Positions 12,710 through 24,600 of a stretch of 64,000 bases of DNA are shown in pieces (the first letter of the stretch is position 1; the number at the start of each line of letters is the position of its first letter). Below the pieces are notes generated by a model. That model was not told the origin of the DNA and ran no database searches. It saw nothing but the letters and a program-made list of their open reading frames with translations. The translations under genes and the position numbers were made by a program. The stretch is taken from positions 2,328,441 to 2,392,440 of the forward strand of contig NC_092368.1 in the NCBI RefSeq assembly GCF_030848805.1, given 5' to 3'. This DNA is from Temnothorax longispinosus (lineage: Eukaryota; Arthropoda; Insecta; Hymenoptera; Formicidae).

Positions 12710-13479
12710 AGCCTACACGCGGTAGCGAACGTGGAAAAACGTACTAAGCGATGATGCATAAAGTCAAGATGAGCCGGAAAACTTTTTATTCGAAAAGTTC
12801 GGGAATTGTTTGGGCAGACCTCAGATTCTGAAAACCTCAACGTATCATAGATCATGAATAGTTCAGTACTGCTGGAACACCTAGATCACGTGAAACTGGC
12901 AACGTATAATACGAGATAGTGGGTCTGTTTTTCTATTGCTGAACTGACTATTGCTGCAGTAGTTCAGAGATTATCTTTTTTACTCCACATTGGAAGGGAA
13001 AAGATAAACTCCGAACTAGTGCAGCCAGTTCAGCGCGCAATAGAAAACAGATCCATTTTCTCGAGTGAGAGAGCGACAATAACACAACAGCTGGCACGTT
13101 CGAACGCTCGGCCGTTGTTTTTTTTACGCGTAGGGTTCCGCGTCGCGCGCCGGGCCACGTAAACAAGGTCGTCGCGCAGTTATCGTTATCATTCGCGCGT
13201 CGAGCGTTGAATGAACAGGTAGTGTGGCACGGGCCGCTCCTATCATTTCGTTATTATTCTTCGAAATGCGATCGTTCTCGAGCGAAAAATTATTTTCGAC
13301 CCGTGCGATGGCTTTTGTTATTAATGAGCTCGTTCGGAACGACGTCTGTTTATCCGTCGCGTGGTTTATTCGAATTATTCGTTATTATTGCAAATCGAAA
13401 TGACAGGGAATTAGAGTTTCAAAGTATTGTATCGTGTACAGGTGGCAATTCTTTTCTTTATATCAAAATAACGCTGATG
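12710..13479. other. No recognisable gene
   Basis: Mixed composition with a modestly GC-richer patch near 13,080-13,340. No exon with convincing splice sites was found. Confidence 0.4.
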
Positions 13480-13648
13480 TTAGTGCTGGTCTACAACCTT
13501 AATTGCTTTAGAGGATATTTAAGCTCCAAGCCGTAAGAAATTGACCAATCACAGTCGAGTATTTTCCTCATATTCCACTGTGATTGATCAATTTCTTTCG
13601 GCTTAGAGCTTAAATACTCTTTAAAGCACGGTTGTAGACCAGCACTAA
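13480..13648. mobile_element. Foldback MITE, about 75-bp arms
   Basis: The element begins TTAGTGCTGGTCTACAACC and ends with the inverted copy. The arms stay alignable for about 75 bp, including TATTTAAGCTC and TTGACCAATCACAG, leaving only a short loop. It is 169 bp long and non-coding. I could not find a clean target-site duplication. Confidence 0.75.
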
Positions 13649-14000
13649 GGAAAAGCCGCCTTTGGATAAAAAAAAGATGTATTTTTGAGAAAACAGTGGT
13701 TCGGAATCGTCAAGCGTTTAATCATAAAGATTATTTCACGCTCGCGCTCTTATTTACAATCCGATCGTAATCGGCAGTTTTCTCGCATGCACGTGAATTG
13801 GCGCCGATAGTGCCAACATACTATAGCTTGCTTCTACTTGAAATTATTCAGTATGGCTGTACATACAGTACGACGTACATACATACGCCGTCTTACGCGT
13901 ACGCGACGCGTCTCGATCCGCGCGGGATCATTCACCGTGTCTGGGTAAGATATCACCGATAAAATATATCCTGCGCCTTTCACGGCGCAGAATTTGAGGA
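13649..14000. other. Spacer without recognisable feature
   Basis: AT-rich DNA passing into the GC-rich island to the right. No gene is visible. Confidence 0.4.
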
Positions 14001-15022
14001 AACCTCGAAGTAATTCGACTCTGAACAAGCTTGTAAAAAATCAAGTGTCTCGACAACGCCCGACTGTCGCTCGGTCGACGTAAACTGACTTCTCGAAGAC
14101 TTTCCCTCTTTACTAAAAGATTAGGAACGATAGACATGTTTCAGAAAAAAAAAATGATCGTCACGCGAGTCATGAGACGAAAGCGACGAAAGATGCAGGG
14201 GGGATGGGGGATGATCGAGAAGTCCGAGGTCCGAGTTCGCGAACGCATTGAACTTGGCTCGCGAGGGAAATCGCCTCGCGAATGCATTGAAGTTAGCTCG
14301 CGGCACCCCTGCATACCGCGCTTCGAGAATCGCAGGCACTTCGAATTACAGTGCTCCGAGAAGCTTCGTTAAGTGCGGACGACGTTGACGCTTCTCGAGT
14401 CTATCTTCCCGCGCGAGAAATCTATTCCGTATACAGTTGACGAATATCGCGAGGCAGGAACGTGCGTCGAACGGCGAGAGTCGCGCTCGCCACAAGACGG
14501 AACGATTCTCGGTAACGTCGCGACGTCGGCGTCGGCGTCGCCCGGTTAATCGTCGATTCGCCGAATCCGAGGCGTCGCGTCGCCGGTAACGGCCGCCCGG
14601 CAACGTCGTTTTTTCTCCAACCGGAGTGGTTGTCGACGCCGCTCCGCACCTGACCGTCCGCGACGTTTCAACGACGAACATACGCTGCGGCCCGAACTCA
14701 TTCACCCGAAGCGTTCGCGAGAAGCAACGATATCGGAAAGTGCTGTAAAAAGAAAAACGCCAAGTGTCTTCGCGAAGTGCAAGGTGTCCCGTAGTTTTTT
14801 TTTTGGTGCCGCCATCTTGTCGCGTTCGCGTTCATGCGATCTCGAGAAGACGGGATTCCTCGGACTCCGATTTTACGTGTCGCTCAACCAGCACAGCTTG
14901 TGGGAAGGATTCGACGAGCTTACCGCAAAATTGCGCGAGTGACGCACGAAAGGTGCGACACCGGGAACATTCGCGGGTGATACGTGACAATTGTGCCGTC
15001 GACGGAAGATATCGCGAGCGAT
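14001..15022 (+). promoter_or_regulatory. GC-rich promoter-like island ending in a strong plus-strand splice donor
   Basis: CpG-rich DNA over about 1 kb, ending at GAT followed by GTAAGTGA, a near-perfect plus-strand donor (exon end 15,022). This suggests a non-coding or short-coding first exon of a plus-strand gene. The GARRE1-like gene, whose first coding exon is at 50,530, is the only plus-strand gene downstream in the window and could be its target, but a first intron of 35 kb spanning two opposite-strand genes would need RNA evidence. Open frames in this island look like GC-driven chance frames. Confidence 0.3.
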
Positions 15023-16296
15023 GTAAGTGATCGGTGCGGTGGCGAAAAAAATTCACGACTTTTTTTTTATAGTGTTTGGGACTTGGACTAATCTTATCAT
15101 CTTGTCTCCAACTGACTGCTCCAGTTTTCGACACAAATCTTTTAGCATCTTTTCCTTGTACTTTCTCCTCAAAATTCGCGAGTGTTGAGTGACAAGTTCG
15201 TCGTTGGACCAGTGGGATTACTTGGCGAGTTCTCCTGATGTCCAAATCAACCTGGATTGTCTGTCTTCGCGTCGCCAGCGGCCGGTGTCACGTTCAATGA
15301 AAATTTTGTATTGTTTTATTTGCAGATGATACGCTGATAGCTGCTGGATCATCCCATAAGTAATGCGGTTTTTTAGAGAAATTTTTGAAATGAGATAAAA
15401 AGTTTGACGTTTTATTTTTAATCCAAAATATATTTTCCATCATTATTTACAGTTTACAGTTCCTTCCTATCTCAATATTAAATTTTCAATTTCCTGACAA
15501 CGTCTTTCAGTTTTGTGAGCTAAAGAATAAATCAAGTTCCCCCCCTTTATGCCGCATTATTTATGGGACATATTACTTAATCGTACTATCATCAGAGAGT
15601 TTGTGGTGACAAATTTCTTTAAAATGCTTTTAAATCGTGAATTAACGGCATATATATGTATATTTCTATGTACAATTTAAGAAAAATATGACATTTTAAA
15701 AGTATTACTATTTCATCCACATTAGGCAATAAATACCAATCTATTGCTGTTGATAAAGGGAGAGTTAAATTTATATTACATAATGATTTCTTAGATGTTA
15801 GTAGAATAAGACAACGTGAGTTTCTTATTACGCAATAGAATATTATATTAAAATATAAATGCTGAATCTACAACAGAGTTACATGTTTGCTTTATGTATA
15901 TATAAATATCTTACATGTTTAACTTTTACCGACTGTACAGCAATCATTCGAAAAGTTGTTACGCTTGAATACTTTGAAAAAATTTTTCTACACGACGCGC
16001 ACACACCCGCACACACCTTGCGCCTCCAAATGCAATTCTCGATTATTCAGTTAGTATTTTCGCTTCGAGCTCGACAAGTAATAAATGCAGATAAAAATTT
16101 CCAAGAGAACGAGAACTACAGTTCCCGATGTAGCTTGCGATTCGGCATGTTGTACGTACATTTTCTTATCATTAAAAAAAAAGATAGTTATTGACAATAA
16201 TATCCTATGGATCTAGGATCGAAAAGCGCGAGGGGCATGCGAGAAACTTCGAATGTTATCTAAAATTCCGTGTCGGGGGATACGCGATCAACTTTC
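15023..16296. other. Spacer downstream of sqh
   Basis: AT-rich. It should contain the 3' UTR and poly(A) site of the minus-strand sqh gene, though I cannot fix the cleavage site. A short CA-rich patch lies near 16,000-16,017. No other gene is visible. Confidence 0.4.
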
Positions 16297-16313
16297 TTAG
16301 AGATGAATCCTCA

Positions 16314-17417
16314 CTACTGCTCGTCCTTGTCCTTCGCGCCGTGCTTCAGGATTCGAGTTGAACTCCAGATAGTCGAACATGGAGCCTTTGATCGGCGCCT
16401 CGCGGTACATTTCGTCTACATCGTCGTCCGTGAATCTAAAGAAAAAAGTGAATCGGTTTTACATAATCCTGCAGGAACTCCAATTAATTTCGTTGGCTTA
16501 ATAATGAACCATGCTATTATATATTATTACATATTACACTTCTTTATTAATATCATTAACGAATTAGCAATTATCAAAATAAATAGAAGTAACTGCACAT
16601 AAAAATGTGTATGAACCATGCACACGAAATATATCGATCAATAATTATATATTATCATTATCTATGGTTATACAATAATTATTATCCATAATTTTTCAAT
16701 TATTGTCTTATCTTTCTATTTTTTGAGAGCAAAATTCATGTTCTAAGAAACTAAATATTATTCGTAAATATTTCTTTACCACAATAATGTAATAAATCGC
16801 AATAGTTTCGTAGTCTTAGTACAATTTTGATAATATGATGTGCGATAAAATGAAATTACCTATCACCCATTGTCGTAAGCAGTTCGCGAAGGCGCTCCTC
16901 GTTTATATGACCGGTATTTTCCTCGTCAAAACAACCGAAGGCATTCTTGATCACGTCTTCAGGGTCAGTCCCTTGTAGTCTCTCTCCAAACAGTGTCAGG
17001 AACATCGTGAAATTGATAGGTCCAGGTGCTTCGTTCATCATCGCCTCTAAATACTCGTCGGTAGGATTCTTGCCTGTAAAAGATGATTTACCTTCGTTTA
17101 TGTTCTATACAAATTTAATCTCAATTTAAAAGGCAATAAAGAATCATCGCTCGTACAAATAGCTTGAGCGGATACATCTTTAAATCTTTTTTTTTTATAT
17201 CTCTTCCCGAAGAGAACTTTCACTCACCCAGAGAGGCCAGCATGTCATGTAAATCCTCCTTGTCGATGAATCCGTCGTGATTCTGGTCGATCATGTTAAA
17301 AGCTTCTTTGAACTCGGCGATTTGCGCCTGGTCGAACATCGCGAAAACGTTCGAAGTCGCGCGCTGAGCGCGCTTCTTCGTGGTGGCACGGCGACCGGCA
17401 GTTTTGCGAGAAGACAT
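16314..17417 (-). CDS. sqh: Non-muscle myosin II regulatory light chain (spaghetti squash)
   Basis: This light chain binds the neck of non-muscle myosin II heavy chain and switches contractility when phosphorylated. Coding exons on the minus strand are 17,417-17,228, 17,073-16,860 and 16,435-16,314, all with GT-AG borders and compatible phases. They give 174 codons once one base is discounted, the usual length of insect sqh. The N terminus starts MSSRKTAGRR. The MLCK/ROCK phosphorylation motif QRATSNVF (Thr21/Ser22) follows, then EF-hand 1 with the loop DQNHDGFIDKED. The second exon carries NPTDEYLEAMMNEAPGP and the third FTDDDVDEMYREAPIKG. In the third coding exon an extra T at 16,358-16,359 shifts the frame after DYLEF: as written the tail is aberrant and stops at 16,297-16,299, whereas the conserved ending HGAKDKDEQ and its TAG at 16,314-16,316 are intact in the other frame. 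A consensus error is the likeliest cause. The 5' UTR continues to an acceptor at 17,441. Confidence 0.96.
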
Positions 17418-17441
17418 CTTCGACAATCTCGTTTGCACCTA
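17418..17441 (-). other. sqh: sqh 5'-UTR part of exon 2
   Basis: A splice acceptor (TTTTGCAG) ends just above 17,441, 24 nt upstream of the sqh ATG on the minus strand. The start codon therefore lies close to the 5' border of its exon and the remaining 5' UTR is on a separate upstream exon. Confidence 0.7.
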
Positions 17442-18756
17442 CTGCAAAATTCCAAATGTTAGTAACAATTTTCCTGGCGTGTCTTACAAATTAAACGATA
17501 TCTCTCTCTCCTTTAGAGAGCTACGAATGGAACGTTTATAGATATACGCTCCGAAAATTTTAATTGCAGGCGCTTGTTGACGTGAAATGTCGATCGCAAT
17601 TTTGAATGCAAAATAATTTAGAGTATTGGCGTATCTTCTCATTAATATTATCAGTGAATCTTTTTGTTTGTAATCGTGATATATTTGAATGTGCGAGATA
17701 CGTCATTTAGAAAGATTCTCTCGAGATATTTCATTAGATAAATTAAAAATCGCGTTTTTCTCTCTTGAAATTCGCAAATATCGACATTTTATCGGCGAAT
17801 CTAGAATTGTATATTTTCGGACTGTATTAATGAATTACGATCTGACAGTATCGTCCGATATACGTTCTCGAAACAATGCCCGACGCGACTTATTCGCGGA
17901 CGATATATTCTGCGGCTTGTTTGCTGAAAAAATAAACCGCAATCTTTCCTTTTTCACGCTCGTATAAATTCACCGTCGGATTTTAGCGAAACAAAGACGC
18001 GTTTTCTTTTTAAATTAAAACGAACATCGCGACAGGACGGTCCCGGGTTGCCAAGTCGCCATCGGCGTTTATTTTCGGATAATCAATTCGCGATATCCCG
18101 ACGCGACCGAAAAGGGAGGGGTAAAAATAATTACTTGGACGAAGGCGCGACTAAGGGGTCGTTATTCTCCGCGTGTTCTTAAATGGCTTTTACACGTTGA
18201 CTTTGTCTCGTCGCTAATGTACCTTCTATCAGTCACAAACTGTCCAGTTTGGGTAAATTTGCTCGTCTAAAAATATATATGTACGCTTGAGAAGACTGAC
18301 AGGAGGGAGCCTGATGAAAAGAGTCGTATTACACATAAATTCGACTCCGGTCTCTTTAAAACGCTTATCTCATATTACACGCAATACATTTTTTGCAATA
18401 AATATTTGTTATAAAATTTCTTCGCATATCAAAATATTTCGTCTCTGTCTCAGATTAAAATAAAGAAGGTTTACTGTATTTGAAAATGTGTGTAGTTTCT
18501 TTTGCAATTGCTTCCACGAATTTTGCAGACTTTACTTACTCGTGCACGCGCTTACTCATCTTTCCCTCGAATCGCGTCCTACTTTTCCTCGTCTCTCTCG
18601 CGCCAGTGCTGTCGCGGTCAGCATCGACTTTTGGCGCATTGCGAATCGGAGTAAAAATCCAATATTCGTATAATAAAACGTGTGTCCAGGAAATTTTTTT
18701 CGATACTATTTTCAACGGCGTATCAAGAAGCCTAGCACGATCGGTCCCGATTCTGA
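17442..18756. other. Probable first intron of sqh
   Basis: No exon of another gene is visible. If the candidate 5'-UTR exon ending at 19,257 is correct, this is intronic. Developmental genes often keep enhancers in such introns, but I see no specific site. Confidence 0.4.
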
Positions 18757-18903
18757 GGGTCGATTGTGTATCTTGAAACGAGGTGAAAATTACAAAAGTG
18801 AACAGAGTCAGGAACTAGATTTCGATAAATAAAATCCGTAGGTGCGCTAGAATTTTGTCACTTTTGTAAATTTCACCTCGTTTCAAGATACACAATCGAC
18901 CCC
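18757..18903. mobile_element. MITE with nearly perfect 45-bp inverted ends
   Basis: The termini begin GGGTCGATTGTGTATCTTG and the two 45-bp arms differ at only one or two positions, ending in TTACAAAAGTGA. The interior is about 55 bp. The low divergence of the arms suggests a fairly recent insertion. It lies inside the presumed first intron of sqh. Confidence 0.8.
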
Positions 18904-19256
18904 TTGCGTTGCGCCCACTGTGTCCTCCGCTATCTACGGCACTGCGCCCGTCTGTTTATGCACGCTTCCTCGCGATCGCCATCTCTCTCCGATTGCGGCG
19001 ATCGCGCGTCGTTGGCGCATAACCTGGCCAAGAAATATTTCGCTCGCAACTCGCCCCGATTATTGGGAATAACGATCCTCGGTCTTTCGAGCCAAACGAG
19101 ATGTGGATTGTGGAAAGCATGATCGAACAATGGCGGCCCTTTCAGGAACGAGATTCCCTGTCAAACGTGTCGTGTTTCCACACAATCCGGGGAACGAAAT
19201 TCGTTCGTTCGAGTCGATTACTCGTGTTTTGAACGAGAGACGGGGAACGTACTTAC
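18904..19256. other. GC-richer part of presumed sqh first intron
   Basis: Moderately CpG-rich flank of the candidate sqh first exon. No other feature could be supported. Confidence 0.3.
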
Positions 19257-19520
19257 CAGTGGAGAACAGCGAACGAGACGAAACGGGGCTGGGAGGCTAG
19301 AACGGATCTCAGCTTCACGATGCAAACTGTGAATCACGTTACGCGTCACTCGGTGGTCATTCACCACACCCGGCCAGCCAGCACCATCTGCTGGCACTGC
19401 TGGCAGGCGGGAGCCGGAGAACGGAATGTCGGAATTGTGAGCAGCGAAAATCGCGGAGCGAGAAAAATTCAGGCCATCGGTCAGGATCGTGTTCCAATCC
19501 TTCGCGCGTGAGGTATTCGT
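19257..19520 (-). promoter_or_regulatory. sqh: Candidate sqh non-coding first exon and promoter
   Basis: On the minus strand CTCCACTG is followed by GTAAGTA, a strong splice donor, so an exon ends at 19,257. It lies in moderately GC-rich DNA 1.8 kb upstream of the sqh acceptor at 17,441, in the right orientation. I saw no long coding frame reaching this donor, as expected for a 5'-UTR exon. The transcription start is not determined; 19,520 is only the approximate edge of the GC-rich patch. Confidence 0.45.
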
Positions 19521-20370
19521 GAACAATTAAGTTGTTCTTTCATCCGCTGGCGAATCATTCGAGGCCTTTTGAGTCGCCCCTCCGTTGAACACACAGAAAA
19601 AAGTAGCTTTTGCGTTACACACAATCGAAAATGAAAAAAAAGACAAAGACTGAAAACCTAATTTCTTATCTGAAAATTTTAAAATAAAATTTCGAGATGG
19701 AATTTTAATTTAGAGTTTCTTAAAAGCGCACAGAGATATATTTTACGTTGCTCGAGACGTTGCTAAAACATTGTGGCGAGCAGCAAAACGATAATGTGAT
19801 TATCAGAAATAATATAATTTTTATAGATCGTAAAAAAATATTTGCGACATAGCGATAGCTTGCGGACATCAATTATTATGGAACATATTATATAGCTTAG
19901 ACATTTTTTGGCCGTGAGCTGTGAGTTGTTACAGCCCTGAACCGAGAATCTCTTCCATACATGGATTAACGTATCTTGTACCGACTCGCAACCATATAAG
20001 GGCATGAGCGAGACTGATACATATGTCGTTCTTTTATTTTTATTTTATCTTTCGTGATGGTGGAAACAATCTCGGTCCTGCTAATTCTGTTTCCGTAATT
20101 AGAATCGTAATAACAGCTTCGAAGATGCCAGCATTACGATTTTATTTGCATGAAAAATTGCTATGACACTTTAATCGCATAGATATATAGACATAAAATA
20201 CACTTGCCATTTATCGGGTCAACAATCTCGTTGATATTTGGCGTACATACACCTCGGGGAGATTTATAAACGTCTTAGCAATGGCCTGAGCTTGCCTTGT
20301 CCGCGATCCAAGATTTCGCGCCAACACTTGGATGGTCCTCGATCGAGTTGAAGTCGTATTGACATTGATT
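19521..20370. other. Spacer between sqh and furrowed
   Basis: AT-rich, with no exon or RNA gene that I can support. Confidence 0.4.
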
Positions 20371-20504
20371 ATGTAGACTGCATTCCGATATTTACTGTCA
20401 GCAACTGTCAGTACTGAAAATCTATAGTATACAGACGTGACATAAAATATAGAAAAATATAGATTTTCAATACTGACAGTGAATATCGGAATGCAGCCAT
20501 AGTA
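20371..20504. mobile_element. MITE near the 3' end of furrowed
   Basis: The left arm contains CTGCATTCCGATATTTACTG and the right arm its inverted copy. The arms continue through GTACTGAAAATCTATA, with one arm holding an internal duplication of AACTGTCAG. The loop is short and there is no coding capacity. It lies about 600 bp beyond the furrowed stop codon, so it may fall in the 3' UTR or just downstream. Confidence 0.75.
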
Positions 20505-21105
20505 ACATTGCTACAGTTATTCACCACGTTGTAACGTGCAACTTATTTTATATAGGATTAAAGTTTCTCAAGGAGTTAATCGGTACCTAGATGAATTCAT
20601 CTGCGACGTTAGATTCTTTGATTTCGAGGAATTAGCGGTAGAAAATAAAGACATTTTAGGAAACTGAACTTTGAAGGGGAAATCGAGCGAAATAACGTGA
20701 CGAAGTTTAAAGTACAACAAGAGCACTGGTTTTTTTATTCGCACAATCGTAAACTTACGCTACAACATGTCACTTAGAACCTACGTATAATGAGCCTAAA
20801 TGATCGATACACCGTATATACAGAATCGTACAAAATAGTTGATCCTCAGAGAAGAAAATCTCGTCGGTGTGTAATCCTTTCCACACCTGTCTCTTCTTCC
20901 TTTCTCGCGAATTATTTACATGAACTATTGCGCCTTCAACAGACGGTAATATAAATAACGACAACAAGAGTTTTTCGGTGTTCTCTGTACACGTTTCGAG
21001 AACGGCGGGAACCGATAGCGAGATATGGTCACTCGAGTTCGACAATTTTCCGCGCGCGATTCCCGACGTGCACGAAGATGAGGAAAGCCGATGGAATTGC
21101 GAGAG
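20505..21105 (-). other. Presumed furrowed 3' UTR
   Basis: This follows the furrowed stop codon in the direction of transcription. No further open frame of note is visible. The poly(A) site is not fixed. Confidence 0.35.
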
Positions 21106-21659
21106 CTATCGCACAGACACGCCGTTGATAGTAATTCCGTTCCTGGGAACTGGCTCGGCCTCGTAATGTCCGGATCTGCCGTACATTCTCCTTGGGTGGC
21201 CGCCGTATCTGTTGCTAACATATCAATTTATATAGAATGATATCGCGATCCTATTTACTTTAATATAATTAAAAGAAGATAATATTCATAGATATTTTTT
21301 TGTACGATCTCTTTTCTATAGTTCAGATCTTCGTGCTTTTTTAAATAATTAATTTTTCTCGATTCGCTGTTTGCAGTGCGTTTAAAAAATTTTAAATAAT
21401 AAAAATGAGTTGATTTTAGAGAGTCCTTATCTAACACGAATAATTGCAATCGATGTCAGTCTATTGAAAATTTTTCGTTGCAACTTACCCGTACGCGCTG
21501 TACGGATTGTCGTAGAGACCATCCTCGGGGACATTCTCGTACATGGTATTATGCGTGCCGTCGTTCAACGTCGCGTAAGACATGACGGCGGCATTTTGAT
21601 CCTCTTTCCGTTCCGCGGCTTGGACGTTCTCGGTGTTCTTCACCGGCGTAGCTTTCCGT
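21106..21659 (-). CDS. fw: furrowed exons 22-23: cytoplasmic tail
   Basis: Two exons (21,659-21,489 and 21,214-21,106, TAG at 21,106-21,108) encode a tail of about 93 residues after the membrane segment. It starts with the basic stop-transfer LRKATPVK. Tyrosine motifs follow: MSYATL and TMYENV fit the YxxPhi sorting or phosphorylation pattern, then DGLYDNPYSAY. A basic RYGGHPRRMYGR stretch precedes the end at NGVSVR. The clustered tyrosines suggest regulated endocytosis or kinase or adaptor binding, which is inference. Confidence 0.9.
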
Positions 21660-24600
21660 CTGCGGATGTAATTTAATTCGTAAATGCACTTTGAGATCGA
21701 AAATACACGCGCTTATTATTTCGAGAGACGATACTCACAGCCTAAGATAGACCAATCCGAGGATAATTAATATAACGATAATGACGCCAGCTGCGATGCC
21801 AACGCTCGTGCCGACACCTTGAGGCTCTGCCACCTCGTTCTCAGCCACTGCGACACAAATGACAAATATATTATTCGAATCTTTTCCGACGCACTTTCCT
21901 CCAGTCGTTGAAATAAACGGTTCGCGACATTGACGCAAGAATTTTTTAATACTTGAGAGAACTTTAAAAGTTCGCCGAATAAAGCTTGAAGGTTTTTCGT
22001 GGTATAAAATATTCTTATATCTCAAAAGCGATATTATTTAGAGGCATATTTGAAAGGCATATTTGAAAGACACATAATATCGGTGTATATATTTACATTC
22101 GCATTTTGGCTCCTCGCCGCTCCAGTATCCGGTGTCCAAACACTTCCTTAGGAATATGCCAGTCCTTTCGTACTGCGGCAAGCAGTGATACTCCGCGGCT
22201 CCTCCGTAAGTCGTCGATCCGTTCACTACTATCACTCTACCGTTCTCTATCGGACCCGGATGCTTACAGTCGACCGCTAGAAAAATATCGCGAATGGATT
22301 TTGTGTCCTAAGTTTATCGCAATACTTTGATCATATATTTGTTAATTTATTATTATAAAGTGAAAGATTTGTCACTTAGTGGTATAAAATTTCAAATATA
22401 TCTTTGAAACTATTGTTTACAAAATGTTCGTTACTTCATATAACGAAGAAAACTGTTAAATAAAAAAATATCGATTATTAAATTTATGATAAGCAAATGT
22501 ATTGTGATGCTGCATTTTCGTTGAATAAAAAATTGATGGAGAGAAGTTTCGTACAGAAACAAGCAGGCGTTGTTCCGCTCCAGGATCCATTTTGCAAACA
22601 GATTCTAGTCTCGTTTCCCTCCATGTAAAACCCACGTGGGCAACTGTAGTGCGCCACACCACCCACACTGTGGGTCGATACTTGCGTCGATAGCACGCCC
22701 GTTTTCTCCGGATCTCTGCACCGTATTTCTGTAAACCGTTCCGTTAAGCGTATGAACTATATGTTTTAAAGCGAAATAATTAATATGAAGCCAAAGTTAA
22801 CTTATTGGAATCAAACTGAATGCAATAAGCTTTCATTATTTATCTTTTACATCTTCTTTGAAGAGTTATCTCCGATCGATTACCTCGACAGACAGGGGTA
22901 TCGCTGCTCCAGGTGCCGTTTTCGAGACACAGTCTTCTAGCAAATCCATCTAACTCGAAATTGCCGTCGCATTCATAAAGTGCAGCCGCTCCATAATACG
23001 TTGCATTCGAAGTCAACGTGTAACGTCCGTGTTGAATGTGCTCAGGTTTACCACAATCGACATCTGTCAGACGAACGCTATTAAAGTCGTGGACCGATTC
23101 CTCGATCGTAACGAATATTTTATAATATCTCGCGGTATTATCATTTTAACCAAACGATTATTTGACAAGAAAGGATTTCTAAATCGTCGACAATTGCCGT
23201 TTATTCTGTATAATTTGTCAACCGACTTGATAAAACGCACTTCTCGATGTTTAGAATATCTAAAAATACGTACAGACACATTGCGGCACTTCGCCACTCC
23301 ACTTTCCGTTCTCCTCGCAGGTGGATAAAGGTTCACCGACCACCTTGTATCCTCTCTCGCATCTGTACTTCGCCAGGGCCCCAATCTTGTACGAGGTCGC
23401 GCCCGTGTTCGAGTTCTCCGCGGTTCCCGTGCGAATCAACGTCCTCCCGTACATCCGGTCGTTTCCGGTAACCGAGAGAATCCCGTGTTCGGCCAGAACG
23501 GGCTCCGGACAACGGATTTCTGAGACGAGAAACATAAATTTTTTACGAACGCGCGTAAAAATAAATTTTTACGACTTATTGAACTTTCTCTCGATTGCGC
23601 AATTCTGGATTCTACTCTATTTGGCCCCAGTGTAATTACCCTCGCATTTCGGAGTAGCATCGCTCCATTGGCCATTATCGAGGCAATATCTCCTCGAGAC
23701 TCCATTCAATCTATAATTTCTCGTGCAGCTGTATGTGAGTTCGCTGCCAAGATGAGTCGTATCGTTCGCGTATTCCACAGCGCCGTTCAAAACAGGAAGT
23801 ACCTTGCCACAGTCGACATCTGCGCGATAATTATTTTAGTCAGTATATAATTTTAGGAGCAATTATCGAATTCACAAATTGAGTGAAAGAAATATATATT
23901 ATATTCTCATAATTCCATTCGAGATAAATGTTGCTTATTTTGCGAGGTGTAAAAATCATATTAGTCTTTATTAGCATTTCAAATATCTTTCTTGTTTCAA
24001 TTTAAAAAAAATGCTAATTTGGGTTTGTTAAAATCACAAATACGTCTAAAAGAATCTCAAACGCTAAATAATTTTTAATCTCTAAATGTAAAAATGAAAT
24101 GAAAGGAACAGCTGATCGTTTGAGGCTGGTCGAAATAATTTTTCTATTTGTTTATATACTAGCAAGCTGGAAGAGATCTCGTTTAGGGAGAAAACCATCA
24201 ACATTACCACAAACATTAGAGACAATCTTGATTTAAGCCTTTCATAGTCCAACATGATTATGTCATGCGAGTGGTTTCGATGGGAAAGAGATATGAAGGA
24301 GGTGACTCACATTCGCAAACCGGCACTTCTCCCGTCCATTCGCCGTCTTTGCCGCACGAATGTTTCGCCTCGCCGTGAAGCAAATAACCGACGTCGCAGT
24401 GATACTCGATAACGCTGTGAACGTTCAGATCGTATCCTACTACGTATCCTCCAGTGGGCACTTCCGGTTCCTCGCATGTAATCACTGTAGAAAGAAACGC
24501 GAAGCGTATTCAGAAACAAGTATTTATCTTTATGAAATTCTAAAGAATATAAATACCGACAACGGATTTTCTATATCTTGCTAGAATTATCTTCGTAAAA

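Noticed and set aside
14346..14705. 119-codon minus-strand open frame with poly-Arg
   Set aside because: Produced by CG-repeat-like GC-rich DNA; no motif or splice support.
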